39,731 nt of DNA from the NCBI GenBank assembly GCA_036821645.1, contig DAISJD010000015.1, forward strand, positions 1-39,731, read 5' to 3'. The notes under the pieces are model-generated. The model was not told the DNA's origin, did not search any database, and saw only the letters and a program-made list of their open reading frames with translations. A program made the translations under genes and the position numbers. The DNA is from DAISJD01 sp036821645. Lineage in GTDB: Bacteria > Pseudomonadota > Alphaproteobacteria > ATCC43930 > CGMCC-115725. This document shows positions 1-8,344 of the stretch, piece after piece. How positions within the stretch are numbered: the first letter of the stretch is position 1; every line of letters begins with the position of its first letter.

Positions 1-651
1 GGCTGGGTCGGATGTCGCGGCCGTGGGCGTGTCGCCGACCGGGGGCTTGCCGGTTGAATCGGGAAAATAGGGCAGGTCCACCGGGCCTGATTTTAGTTGG
101 TTTGGTTCTGGGGCGGCGACAGTTGCCGCGCGCGGGACATCGGGCTTTCGGGGGGCGAGCGCCGGGGGTGCCTTGGGCGATCTGGCGTCAGGTGATGGGA
201 GGGCGTCAGGCGATGGCGACTGGCGTTGTGTGGCGGCGGCCAGTTCGGCCTTGCGCTTGGCGCTGCCGAAGAGGGCGGGGGTGCCGTGGGTGAACTCGTC
301 GCCTTGAAAGGGGGCCGGTTCCAGGGCGATCTCGTCGGGATCGCCTTTGACGAAGGCTTCGAGATGTTCGCCCAGATCCTTGCCGGTTTCGGAGACCATG
401 CCCGCATTGGCCATGCCGAAGACGAAACCGACAGCCCCACCATAGAGCGTATCGCCCACGACACGGGCGACATTGCCGATCTTATCGCCGGTGACGGCGC
501 GGTAGATCGTGCCGACGACGGGGATATGCTGCAACGGATTGATGGCATCCAGCACGTCGTGAAAGCTCATTTCGCCATTCGCCCAGAGGTGGGACGGCTG
601 TTCCGTCCCGGTGGAATTGGCTGTTTGGCTGGTGCTGGTGATGGCGTCCAT
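1..651 (-). CDS. Partial hypothetical protein, C-terminus beyond left edge
   Basis: Reading the minus strand from an ATG at 651 gives 217 codons with no stop, so the gene runs off the window. It begins MDAITSTSQTANSTGTEQ. Residues 30-110 look globular and glycine-rich (DVLDAINPLQHIPVVGTIYR, then GDTLYGGAVGFVFGMANAGM), which could form one or two amphipathic or membrane-associated helices. From about residue 140 the chain becomes Pro/Ala/Ser-rich and low in complexity (repeated SPDA, PSPDA and PKAPPALAPRKP), probably a disordered linker. I do not recognise a family. Reasons to prefer this frame: it is open for 651 bases, it has the usual G+C-rich third-position codon pattern, and the competing frames read as low-complexity Arg/Ser/Pro text. 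It is transcribed leftward, downstream of and in the same direction as ribA. Confidence 0.7.
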   Translation of the reverse strand, partial: MDAITSTSQTANSTGTEQPSHLWANGEMSFHDVLDAINPLQHIPVVGTIYRAVTGDKIGNVARVVGDTLYGGAVGFVFGMANAGMVSETGKDLGEHLEAFVKGDPDEIALEPAPFQGDEFTHGTPALFGSAKRKAELAAATQRQSPSPDALPSPDARSPKAPPALAPRKPDVPRAATVAAPEPNQLKSGPVDLPYFPDSTGKPPVGDTPTAATSDPA

Positions 652-811
652 GACGGCCCCCGTGCGATTGACCAAAGGGACAACGCAATTTCAGTGCCAA
701 GTTTTGCCGGGGGGACGGGGGCGAAAATCATCGCCCACTGTTTCTATTTTAGTCATAAAATCAAAATGATATCAGGCTTGTTCCGAGTCGCCCCGTGTGC
801 ACCCTCGTGTA

Positions 812-834
812 CGCCGCGACAGGCGCAGGCGGCG
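812..834. repeat. G+C-rich inverted repeat between ribA and the partial gene
   Basis: CGCCGC at 812-817 pairs with GCGGCG at 829-834 across an 11-nt loop, and four T residues follow on the plus strand. It lies just past the ribA stop. The T tract faces the plus strand, where no gene ends, so a terminator role for ribA is uncertain. The rest of 652-859 holds nothing I recognise. Confidence 0.3.
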
Positions 835-859
835 TTTTATGCCGGTAAAAACTGCCGCC

Positions 860-1987
860 TTAGAATAAATGGCCGCTGCGCTTTGCCTTTGTTTCGAGAT
901 AATGTTGGTTATGGCTGTTGGCGTTGAATTGATGGGGGACGCGTTCTATGACCGCGATGCCGTGACGCGGCAGGGCTGCGAGTTTTTCCGGGTTGTTGGT
1001 CAAGAGCCGCACGGCGCCATAGCCCAATTGGCGCAACATATCGGCAGCCGGGCCATAGACCCGTTCATCGGGATCGAACCCTAATTGTTCGTTCGCATCG
1101 ACCGTGTCGAAGCCGGCATCCTGCAAACGATAGGCCCGCAATTTGTTCACGAGACCGATGCCGCGCCCCTCTTGGGCAAGGTAAAGGACGATGCCGCCGC
1201 CGGCATCCGCCATCGTGCGAATGGCCCCGCGCAATTGTTCCCCGCAATCGCAGCGCAGACTGCCCAAAAGATCGCCGGTAAAACATTCCGAATGAATCCG
1301 GGTCAGAACCGGTGCATCGGTGGGCGGGTCGCCGATGATGATGGCAAGATGCTCCGTCCCGCCATGCGCCGGGCGAAAGGCGACGATGCGGGCATTTTCA
1401 GCATCGGCCAACGGGACGCGGGCATCGGTGATGCGGGTTAAGGTGCGGGGCAGTGCGGTGAGGGCCTCTAGGGTGGTTCCGGCATCCAGCGTCAGGAGAT
1501 GGGCCGCTTCTGCGAGGGTTGGGGCCGCATCGTGGGCTAGGGTCGCCATCATCAGGGACGGCAACAACCCTGCCTGTTTCAACAGGCCGATCCCGACCGT
1601 CGCCACCGGGTCCGCATCGAGCGGGACCGGGGTAACAGCAGGCAAGGGGACTTCTTGGACCAGGGTCGGATCGGTGAGGGCCGCGATCAAGGCGGGTTGC
1701 GTCTCTTTGGGGAGTGCTATCGACCAAAGCCCCGTTGCCACGGGATCGCTCACGAGTGCCAGCGCATGTGCGCGCCGATGGGTCGTGACCAGGACCGTGT
1801 CGGCTTCGGCCGGGATCATGGCCTGCCAGTCCCGCAATCCCGCAGCATCGACGGATTCTGCGGCCCGCATGAGCGCACACCGTGTGCCGTCCCTAACGAT
1901 CAGGGGACCGCCCCGGCGCAATTGTGCCAAGGCGCTTTTCAACAGGGGTGCCGTCGTCGTTTCCGCTTGCTTGGTTTCTGGCCGCAT
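860..1987 (-). CDS. ribA: GTP cyclohydrolase II with a non-catalytic N-terminal region
   Basis: Catalyses the first step of riboflavin synthesis: GTP to 2,5-diamino-6-ribosylamino-4(3H)-pyrimidinone 5'-phosphate, formate and pyrophosphate, in the cytoplasm. The catalytic domain spans roughly residues 185-370. It carries the zinc-binding SECFTGDLLGSLRCDCGEQ segment (Cys235, Cys246, Cys248) and the LAQEGRGIGL motif expected of GCH II. The first ~185 residues sit where RibBA fusions carry DHBP synthase, but I see none of the acidic DHBP synthase active-site motifs there, so this half is probably not catalytic; this is known from other Rhodospirillales RibA proteins. The ATG at 1987 (375 aa) was chosen because GGATGGGA lies just upstream. 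An in-frame start at 2098 would add an unlikely 37-residue leader. No FMN riboswitch is visible upstream. Confidence 0.92.
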   Translation of the reverse strand: MRPETKQAETTTAPLLKSALAQLRRGGPLIVRDGTRCALMRAAESVDAAGLRDWQAMIPAEADTVLVTTHRRAHALALVSDPVATGLWSIALPKETQPALIAALTDPTLVQEVPLPAVTPVPLDADPVATVGIGLLKQAGLLPSLMMATLAHDAAPTLAEAAHLLTLDAGTTLEALTALPRTLTRITDARVPLADAENARIVAFRPAHGGTEHLAIIIGDPPTDAPVLTRIHSECFTGDLLGSLRCDCGEQLRGAIRTMADAGGGIVLYLAQEGRGIGLVNKLRAYRLQDAGFDTVDANEQLGFDPDERVYGPAADMLRQLGYGAVRLLTNNPEKLAALPRHGIAVIERVPHQFNANSHNQHYLETKAKRSGHLF

Positions 1988-2374
1988 CGTTTTGATCCCA
2001 TCCTGGTGCGTTTGCCTGTGCGCTGCGCCGGATTGACGTCTTATAGGAAAAATATCGACTTTTTGATGGCTGACAGGGGCCCAAAGCTGCGGCATCATAC
2101 ACGCGCAGCCCTAAGGAGGTAGGTCGACGGTGGCGGATGGGCTATGAGTGCGACGCGGGAGAGGCATGAACGCCGCTTTCGGATCGACAGGCCAGTGCCG
2201 GCGTAAAGACCGTAAAATATGCAAAACCCGTCATTTTCGTGTCATCATCTTCATAAAATTCGCTTTTCACGCCGAAAGAGTATCTTTGGTTTGATTGCGT
2301 TAGGCGTAAAGGCAGGCTATTTTAACAGCCGCTGAGACTATCCCTCTGCTTTTCATCGAGGTCGCTGGAACGCT
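1988..2374 (+). other. Intergenic region with perfect Shine-Dalgarno and tiny ORFs
   Basis: This 387-base gap lies between the divergent ribA and response-regulator genes. At 2112-2120 it contains TAAGGAGGT, a perfect complement of the 16S rRNA tail. Downstream are a five-codon GTG frame (2130-2147), an overlapping 20-codon ATG frame (2144-2206) and a 42-codon ATG frame (2166-2294, preceded by GGGAGAGG). None resembles a known peptide and all may be chance. The gap also holds the Pho-box-like site at 2228-2245 and a short inverted repeat GGCT/AGCC at 2316-2331. Confidence 0.3.
2228..2259 (+). promoter_or_regulatory. Candidate Pho box and -10 element
   Basis: The 18-mer starting CCGTCAT at 2228 has two GTCAT half-sites (2230-2234 and 2241-2245) exactly 11 bases apart, the spacing of PhoB half-sites. 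Eight bases further on is TAAAAT (2254-2259), one mismatch from the consensus -10. The pstS Pho box in this window has the same geometry. It would drive the response regulator starting at 2375, leaving a leader of about 110 nt. The match is by eye and imperfect in the central spacer. Confidence 0.45.
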
Positions 2375-3064
2375 GTGACTGCTGGCAAGAAGATTCTGCT
2401 CGTCGATGATGACGAGGCATTGCGCGCGGCCTTGGCCGAACAATTGCAACTCCATGACGGGTTCGTCATCGACATGGCGGATTGCGCTCAGGCTGCGTTG
2501 AAAATTACGGCCGATCATTATTTTGATTTGCTGATGCTCGATGTCGGGCTACCCGATATGGATGGGCGCGAATTATGTCGGCAAATGCGGCGTAACGGGG
2601 TTCGGGCCCCGATCATCATGTTGACCGGGGCCGATACGGAGGCCGATACGGTTTTGGGGTTGGATGCCGGTGCCAACGATTATATCGTGAAACCGTTCCG
2701 CCTCAATATCCTCTTGGCACGGGTTCGCGCGCAGTTGCGCCAACATGAACAGAGCGATGATGCGGTCTTTCGGATCGGCCCCTATAATTTTCGCCCCTCG
2801 GCGAAAACGTTGCTCGATCTGACCGGCAAGAAGAAAATTCGCCTGACCGAAAAGGAAACGGCGATTTTGAAATATCTACTGCGGGCGGGCGATCGTCCGA
2901 CGGGACGTGAGTTGTTGCTGAACGAAGTCTGGGGCTACAATGCGGGTGTCACCACGCATACGCTTGAAACCCATGTTTATCGCCTGCGGCAGAAAATCGA
3001 ACTGGATCCGTCCCATGCGCAGATCCTCGTGACGGAGCCGGGCGGCTATCGGTTGGTTCCCTGA
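2375..3064 (+). CDS. OmpR/PhoB-family response regulator (orphan)
   Basis: A 229-aa two-component transcription factor. The receiver domain (residues 5-120) has the acidic pocket DDD at 11-13, phospho-acceptor Asp56 in LMLDVGLPDMDG, Thr84 and the conserved Lys106 in YIVKPF. The winged-helix output domain (about 130-229) ends in the usual THTLETHVYRLRQKIE recognition helix and GGYRLVP. No histidine kinase is adjacent, so the partner is unknown. The start is GTG; I see no alternative ATG before the receiver domain, which begins at residue 5. Upstream is a Pho-box-like element, suggesting phosphate control (inference). The MBL-fold gene follows about 100 bases downstream in the same direction and may be co-transcribed. 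Regulatory targets cannot be predicted. Confidence 0.9.
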   Translation: MTAGKKILLVDDDEALRAALAEQLQLHDGFVIDMADCAQAALKITADHYFDLLMLDVGLPDMDGRELCRQMRRNGVRAPIIMLTGADTEADTVLGLDAGANDYIVKPFRLNILLARVRAQLRQHEQSDDAVFRIGPYNFRPSAKTLLDLTGKKKIRLTEKETAILKYLLRAGDRPTGRELLLNEVWGYNAGVTTHTLETHVYRLRQKIELDPSHAQILVTEPGGYRLVP

Positions 3065-3163
3065 CGGCATGGGTGGTTATTGGGGTGGTTCGGGGCTATG
3101 GGCAGCGGTGCAATCGAATAAGTCGCTGTGATCGGCATCTGTTTCAAGGGAATTGAGGAAACC

Positions 3164-4018
3164 ATGGTGCAGGTCCAAAATCAGGGTGATCGCCCCCGTT
3201 TCAGCGCCACCCTCTGGGGTGTCCGTGGCAGTATTTCGGTCCCCAGTGCGACGACGGTACGCTATGGGGCCAATACCCCCTGCATTTCGATGACCTGCGA
3301 TGAGGCGACACTGATTTTTGACTGCGGTTCAGGCATCTGCGCATTCAACGACGATGTGGCGCGCCGCAAGGCATCGTTGGATTTCGACTTGTTCTTTACC
3401 CATACCCATTACGATCATGTGGGCGGGTTGCCGTTTTTCGGGGCGGCCTACGATCCGGCGACGCAGTTGCGCATTTGGGCGGGCCACCTTGCCCCCGACC
3501 GCAGTATCAAGGACATTCTGGGCCAATTGATGCACGAGCCTCTGTTTCCGGTTACGCTGGCGGCGCTTGGGGCTGGCGTCAGCTACAAAGATTTTGTGGC
3601 AGGCTCGATCCTCAATCCGCGTCCCGATATCCGTATTCTGACGGCACCGCTCAATCATCCGAACGGGGCGACGGGGTATCGGGTGGAATTCGATGGCAAG
3701 GCCATCTGCTATGTCACCGACACGGAACATGTCGCGGGGCGGTTGGATGACAATATTCTCGGCCTCATCTGGGGGGCCGATTATGTGATTTACGATTCCA
3801 TGTATATGCCCGACGAATATCCAAAACATCAAGGATGGGGCCATTCGACCTGGCGTGCGGGGCTCGACCTCGTCGAGGCGGCCGGTGCCAAGACTCTGGT
3901 CGTGTTCCATCACGCCCCGAACCGGACCGACGGCGAATTGGATCGGTTGCAGGAAGAAGTAACCCGCATCAGACCCGGCACGCTCGTCGCCCATGACGGC
4001 ATGATTCTGGTGCCGTGA
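3164..4018 (+). CDS. MBL-fold metallo-hydrolase
   Basis: A cytoplasmic 284-aa metallo-beta-lactamase-fold hydrolase; no signal peptide is visible. The metal motif is H80-T-H82-Y-D84-H85 in FFTHTHYDHVGG. Later ligands are likely the His of APLNHPNG, the Asp of CYVTDTEH and the His of VVFHHAPNR near the C-terminus. The opening LWGVRGSI...RYGANTPC is typical of a bacterial MBL subfamily often found beside signalling genes and probably acting on phosphodiester-type substrates; the actual substrate is unknown. The ATG at 3164 was preferred over the GTG at 3128 because TTGAGGAAA sits just upstream of it and the conserved part starts soon after. It follows the response regulator by about 100 bases. 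Confidence 0.85.
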   Translation: MVQVQNQGDRPRFSATLWGVRGSISVPSATTVRYGANTPCISMTCDEATLIFDCGSGICAFNDDVARRKASLDFDLFFTHTHYDHVGGLPFFGAAYDPATQLRIWAGHLAPDRSIKDILGQLMHEPLFPVTLAALGAGVSYKDFVAGSILNPRPDIRILTAPLNHPNGATGYRVEFDGKAICYVTDTEHVAGRLDDNILGLIWGADYVIYDSMYMPDEYPKHQGWGHSTWRAGLDLVEAAGAKTLVVFHHAPNRTDGELDRLQEEVTRIRPGTLVAHDGMILVP

Positions 4019-4028
4019 TCGCCCGATC

Positions 4029-4565
4029 TTATCGATAGAGGCGCAAGGGGTGTCGGCGCGGTTTTGCGGTCGGTGTCGGCAGGCGACGGCCATCGTCGGG
4101 CATGAGATCGCAGGCAATCAAATTCTCGACCGTCATCGGGTCGAGCGCCAAGTCGGCTGTGCGGGCGATGGTCGCGACCTCAGCCAGAAGATCGTCGAAA
4201 CCGTCAAGTTTGCTCTCGAATTTCAAGGAGAGACGCTCGGCGGTCAGGGTCAATTCCATCCAGCCGTTTTGACGGTTGCGCCCGATCGCATAATAGCGCA
4301 GGCGCAGACCGCTGAGGGCCGCCCAGTCGAGCCGTTTCGGCCAGGGACCGACGATGGTCAACCCGGCTTCGTCGAGGCGATACGTACTGACATGGCGCAG
4401 CACCGTGCGCGCCCCATAAGCCAGAAACGGCATGGACAGGCCCGTAAAAATCGCCGCCAACACAAGGGGCATAGGGTTGGTCGCGACGAACCCGACCAAG
4501 GCCACCCCGACCGATGACCGCGCATAGTCGGCGAGAATGGCGTGGCGCGGGTAGCGAAACTGCAT
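4029..4565 (-). CDS. Conserved hypothetical membrane protein (PH-like)
   Basis: A 178-aa protein with a short N-terminal cytoplasmic segment and one hydrophobic hairpin or two helices at about residues 15-60 (GVALVGFVATNPMPLVLAAIFTGLSMPFLAYGA). A soluble region follows (TYRLDEAGLTIVGPWPKRLDWAALSGLRLRYYAIGR), whose alternating strands resemble the bacterial PH-like domain of small membrane proteins. The C-terminus is basic and proline-rich. I do not recognise a named family. Its stop lies 10 bases from the stop of the convergent MBL gene. Downstream coupling to other genes is not apparent. Confidence 0.75.
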   Translation of the reverse strand: MQFRYPRHAILADYARSSVGVALVGFVATNPMPLVLAAIFTGLSMPFLAYGARTVLRHVSTYRLDEAGLTIVGPWPKRLDWAALSGLRLRYYAIGRNRQNGWMELTLTAERLSLKFESKLDGFDDLLAEVATIARTADLALDPMTVENLIACDLMPDDGRRLPTPTAKPRRHPLRLYR

Positions 4566-4690
4566 GGCAGGGCCCGTGTTCTCTCAAGAAGGGACGAGTG
4601 CCTATGGCGCTCAGGAAATGAGACCCTCACCATAGCGCATAAAACAGGATCATTTATAGTGAAACGATTGGCTAAAAACGGGTGGGGCGC

Positions 4691-6097
4691 ATGAGGCGGT
4701 GTGGCTGGCGGTCTTGTTGTGCCGTTCTGATGGTCGTTGCGATGACGGTTGCCGCCAAGGCGGACCCGATCCCGGAACGGTTGGGGGCGAGCCTCGATGC
4801 GCTGATTGCGGCGGACCGGGTGGTGCAGACCGTGCCGGGGGTTGCCGTTTGTCTGGTGGGCCGGGACGGTGTAATATTTCGCCATTTTTCCGGTTTTGCC
4901 GACCAAGGCCGTGCGCGCGCCGTTGGGTTTGAAACCCAGTTTCGTTGGGCGTCTATGTCCAAGATTTTCACTGCGATCGCCCTTTTGCGCCTCGTTGATG
5001 GCGGGCGGGTGCGGTTGGACGATCCGATCCGTCAGTATCTGCCCTGGTTTCGCTTCGCCGACGATCCTGCCCCCGCCGTGACTGTGGGTCAGACCTTGCT
5101 GCATCTGGGCGGATTGCCCCGCGAGGTGCCGGGATCTTCTTGGCAGGATCAGGTGATGCCGGATGTGGCGGACTTGATGCGGGATCTGCCCCGCGCGCGT
5201 ACGGTCCTGCCGCCGGAAACCCAATGGAAATATTCCAATCTCGGCTATGCGCTGTTGGGTATGGTGGTTGAGGCGGCGGCGGGCGTGCCCTATGAGACGG
5301 CGGTGGCCGAGGGGATCGGCAAACCGTTGGGGATCGCAAGCCTCGTACCCCGTATGGACGCGGCCGATCTTGCCGTCGGCTATGGCGGGAACGGGGCGGG
5401 TTCGCGCGCGCCCCGCCCGTTTCTGGCGATGGGGCCGATGATGGCGGCGGCGGGGCTTGCCGGGCGTTGCGACGATCTTGCCCATCTCGTCCAGTTTCTG
5501 CTGACGGGGCAACCGGCGGGAATATTGAGTGCCGCAAGCCTGCGTAGTTTGTTGCAGCCTCATCATGTTCTGCCGGATTTTTCCTATGCCGAAGGATACG
5601 GCCTGAACTTCCGTCAGGTAGGGGGGCGCTTGCGCATCGGCCATAGCGGGCGGGCGCTTGGCTATGCCGGGCGTTTCGAGCTTGATCCTGTTGGCGGGCT
5701 CGGGGTCGTGGTTCTGACCAATGCCGACGAGAATGGGCCTGCGGCCTTGGCCGGTCGGATTCTGGACGCGGCCCTCACCGCTCTGCCGCCGCCGCCCGCG
5801 ATCGTCCCGACCGCCGATCCGGCATGGGGCCGATGGGTCGGTACTTACCGGGATCAGGGACAAGAAATCGCAATCGCCGTCCTGGCGGGTCGCCTTACCT
5901 GGATGAACGCCAAGGATCCGGCGGCCGCCACCGTCAAAATCTCTTTGTCGCCCGTGCCTGGAACCGACGATCAATTCACCTTCGACCAAGGGGCCTTGGT
6001 TGGCGAAGTCCTCTCTTTCGAACGCGACCCGACAAGTGGTGCCGTGACCGGGATGCGGGCGGCCGATGGATCGCGGGCGCGCAGGGCAGTGCCATGA
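4691..6097 (+). CDS. Secreted serine hydrolase, beta-lactamase/esterase (class C-like) family
   Basis: A 468-aa protein with a signal peptide (MRRCGWRSCCAVLMVVAMTVAAKA). The catalytic domain carries the SxxK motif S88-M-S-K91, the Tyr-x-Asn motif Y181-S-N183 and H318-S-G320 in place of the class C KTG box. This H-S/T-G variant is common in EstB/DD-peptidase-type relatives rather than true AmpC enzymes. About 100 residues after the core form a small beta-rich C-terminal domain (WVGTYRDQGQEIAIAV), often seen in these hydrolases. The likely location is the periplasm. The substrate (cell wall peptide, ester or lactone) cannot be told from sequence. A GTG nine bases upstream (4682) is an alternative start. 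It is a single gene facing the convergent TPR-like gene. Confidence 0.87.
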   Translation: MRRCGWRSCCAVLMVVAMTVAAKADPIPERLGASLDALIAADRVVQTVPGVAVCLVGRDGVIFRHFSGFADQGRARAVGFETQFRWASMSKIFTAIALLRLVDGGRVRLDDPIRQYLPWFRFADDPAPAVTVGQTLLHLGGLPREVPGSSWQDQVMPDVADLMRDLPRARTVLPPETQWKYSNLGYALLGMVVEAAAGVPYETAVAEGIGKPLGIASLVPRMDAADLAVGYGGNGAGSRAPRPFLAMGPMMAAAGLAGRCDDLAHLVQFLLTGQPAGILSAASLRSLLQPHHVLPDFSYAEGYGLNFRQVGGRLRIGHSGRALGYAGRFELDPVGGLGVVVLTNADENGPAALAGRILDAALTALPPPPAIVPTADPAWGRWVGTYRDQGQEIAIAVLAGRLTWMNAKDPAAATVKISLSPVPGTDDQFTFDQGALVGEVLSFERDPTSGAVTGMRAADGSRARRAVP

Positions 6098-6124
6098 CCC
6101 GGTGCGCAGGCACCGGGTCGGATC

Positions 6125-7405
6125 TCAGTGGATCGTCTCGCCTTTGGGGGCGGGTGTGGACAAATTCAGCGATTGCCTGAGCGCGGCTGCAAGGTCGGTT
6201 TGGCGATCCGGGGCGGGCGGCGTTGGCCCCATGCTCGCGACCTTGCCCAGATGCTCTGCTACCCGCGCGCGCAGATTTTGGCGCAATGCCGTCGTCTGGG
6301 CCCGTTCGGGGGGCAAGGCAACGGTGAGACAGGCGTCGAGGACCGAAAGGGCGGCTTTCAAGGCGGCGACACCACCGCCATTTTCGCCGATCACGGCAAG
6401 GGCGGCCCCTTGGCCGTAGAGCGCATTGGCCCATTCGAAGGCCTCAGTGGCCGGATCGCGATGCTGGACGCAATAGCCATAGAGCCGTTCTGAATCCGAA
6501 ACCAACCGCAGATCGTTGCGACTGCGCCCCAGGCTGAACAGGCAATTGGCCAATTGGAACTGCATGGTGAGATGGTGCGGACGCGACAGCTCGATCGTCA
6601 CGATGCTAAGCGCGCTTTTAAAGGCGTGGACCGCCTCACTGACGAGATCGGGCTTCTTCAACCAGTCGCCGGCCGTGCGCAGCGCATTGCCGAGATTGTT
6701 CAGGGTCATGGCATGATCGATGCCGCTCGGGTTCTGGCTCTGAATGGTGAGGGCGCGTCGAAACGCGTTCGAGGCTTCGATCAGAATATCGCCTCGGCGC
6801 AGATGCTCGCCGAGGCGGGCAAAGCCGACGCCCAAATGATTGTGCGCCTCTGCCCAGGCACCGGGATTCTGGTCCGGTGTCAGGCCGCGCAGGCGGGCGG
6901 CGGCGGCATAGATCGGATCGAGCGAGCCCGACATGCTGCCGAAATCGATCAGCGCTTCGGCCTCGGCAAGGCGCAGGCGCCAGCGGGTGTCGATCTCGGT
7001 ATCGGGCAGCAGGGCGGCGGTTGCGGCAAAGAGGTTCGCCGCCGTCTTGAAATCCCGTTGCAGATGATGGAGGGCCGCGCGTTCCGCCGTCACGCGGGCC
7101 ATGACCAGGATCGTATCGCTGTGATAGCGGGTCAGTTGATCGACCGCGCCATTCACGTCGCCCGTCGCTAGGACCCTTTTGATCTCATGCCAGAAGGGGG
7201 CCGTCTCTGGGTCGAAGGCGGCCCGTTCGTCAAGCCGATCGAGGATCGTACGCCATTCCTCGACGAGGCGCGGCAACAGGCCCTCGGCTTCGAGCAGGGT
7301 CTGAGACGGCACGAACCGCACAAGGGAGTCCAGCACGGGTGCCGGGGCAAGGCCGCTTTCGGCAAGGCGGGCGATGAGGGGAGAAAACAGGGCGGAATCG
7401 GCCAT
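6125..7405 (-). CDS. TPR-like helical-repeat protein of unknown function
   Basis: A 426-aa, helix-rich, probably cytoplasmic protein. Several segments follow the TPR pattern: AWAEAHNHLGVGFARLGEHLRRGDILIEASNAFRRAL, HAMTLNNLGNALRTAGDWLKKPDLVSEAVHAFKSAL and WANALYGQGAALAVIGENGGGVAALKAALSVL. They lie at roughly residues 190-360, with less regular helices before. No signal peptide, membrane segment or catalytic motif is visible, so it most likely mediates protein contacts. It is monocistronic. Its start is 164 bases downstream of the tonB stop on the same strand, so read-through from the B12 operon is possible but nothing shows it. Confidence 0.75.
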   Translation of the reverse strand: MADSALFSPLIARLAESGLAPAPVLDSLVRFVPSQTLLEAEGLLPRLVEEWRTILDRLDERAAFDPETAPFWHEIKRVLATGDVNGAVDQLTRYHSDTILVMARVTAERAALHHLQRDFKTAANLFAATAALLPDTEIDTRWRLRLAEAEALIDFGSMSGSLDPIYAAAARLRGLTPDQNPGAWAEAHNHLGVGFARLGEHLRRGDILIEASNAFRRALTIQSQNPSGIDHAMTLNNLGNALRTAGDWLKKPDLVSEAVHAFKSALSIVTIELSRPHHLTMQFQLANCLFSLGRSRNDLRLVSDSERLYGYCVQHRDPATEAFEWANALYGQGAALAVIGENGGGVAALKAALSVLDACLTVALPPERAQTTALRQNLRARVAEHLGKVASMGPTPPAPDRQTDLAAALRQSLNLSTPAPKGETIH

Positions 7406-7569
7406 AGGGCGGCTCGCAGCAGCAAGAAGGTGACGCGGTGATCGTTTCTTTCGGGATAATCGGTGATCTTAAAGTCGTTTTTCAAGCGATATCGGGGGTC
7501 TCTTCGATTTATCCGGGCGATACATTAAAAAAACAGACACTTGGTTCTTGCATCGCTATGGGGCAAACG

Positions 7570-8340
7570 CTAGGTCCGAATGTTGAAACTAATTGGCAAA
7601 ATCAGTGTCAGTAGGTCTCTCTGATAGGATGCAGGTATGGCGGGCAGCGATGGTGTCTGCGCAAGCATATAAAGGGCTGCATCGTCGAGCCGTGTATGAC
7701 CGGATGTTTTATAGAGATCATGAACAATAATCCTACCAGATCGATCAATAGTAAAAATTAGTGTAACGGTTCCTTCTTCATGTCTTTTCCTTGATATTTC
7801 TGGATATTTTTTAAATTTTTCTAATGCTGACATGATAGTGTTGATGTAATTTTGATCGATCTGATCGTTTTTAACGGGTGATTCAATGGATAATTCGTTA
7901 TTAATTTTTGATTTATTCGCAATTTCAGGGCTTTCCGACGGATTGACCGATTGATCATTGAATGAGGGCAACAAAGTTTCATGGTCGCGCTGAACTGTTT
8001 CGGGATCGGTTGAATGTGCCGGTATCGGGGTCGATCGGTTTTTTTTTACCGCCATTCCAGGGAGGTGGGTTTTGCGAGGTGGCTTTTGTGGCAGGCCTGC
8101 ATCTCGTTTTCTGTCTTGTGTACCGATGATATTCTGCGAGGTGGGTACAATAGGCACCGTCTCAGTCATCGCCTGGACTTTTTGCGGCGAGACAAGAAGG
8201 ATCGAGACTGGCATATCCAACGGCACGAAGACCGGATGCACCGAATGCCACAGGCCATATAGAACCGTCGCATGGAGGGTCAGCGCCGCCAGGACCGATA
8301 GAACGCGGCGGCACCGACGCTGTGTCGTGAGACGCTGCAT
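7570..8340 (-). CDS. tonB: TonB-family energy-transducing protein of the B12 operon
   Basis: A 256-aa inner-membrane protein that passes proton-motive energy to the outer-membrane receptor. It has one N-terminal membrane anchor (about residues 12-31, VLSVLAALTLHATVLYGLWH), a long polar periplasmic spacer, and a C-terminal TonB domain from about 165 (YPEISRKRHEEGTVTLIFTIDRSGRIIVHDLYKTSGHTRLDDAALYML). The spacer is Ser/Asn/Pro-rich, less Pro-Lys-rich than in classical TonB. It is the last gene of the riboswitch-controlled operon, four bases after the btuM-like stop and without a clear Shine-Dalgarno, so it is probably translationally coupled. No exbB/exbD is present here; those must come from elsewhere. 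Its middle part is notably A+T-richer than the flanking genes, hinting at separate ancestry. Confidence 0.85.
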   Translation of the reverse strand: MQRLTTQRRCRRVLSVLAALTLHATVLYGLWHSVHPVFVPLDMPVSILLVSPQKVQAMTETVPIVPTSQNIIGTQDRKRDAGLPQKPPRKTHLPGMAVKKNRSTPIPAHSTDPETVQRDHETLLPSFNDQSVNPSESPEIANKSKINNELSIESPVKNDQIDQNYINTIMSALEKFKKYPEISRKRHEEGTVTLIFTIDRSGRIIVHDLYKTSGHTRLDDAALYMLAQTPSLPAIPASYQRDLLTLILPISFNIRT

Positions 8341-8344
8341 CAGT

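Noticed and set aside
226..927. Plus-strand open frame of 233 codons
   Set aside because: It is the mirror of the partial leftward gene (1-651) and the ribA 3' end; its sequence has no recognisable domain.
1988..2110. Possible FMN riboswitch upstream of ribA
   Set aside because: The conserved RFN blocks are not present; only a weak -10-like TATAAG is visible.
4358..5989. Minus-strand open frame of 543 codons
   Set aside because: It overlaps the well-supported serine hydrolase and the small membrane protein; composition is Arg/His/Gln-rich, as expected for an antisense shadow in G+C-rich DNA.
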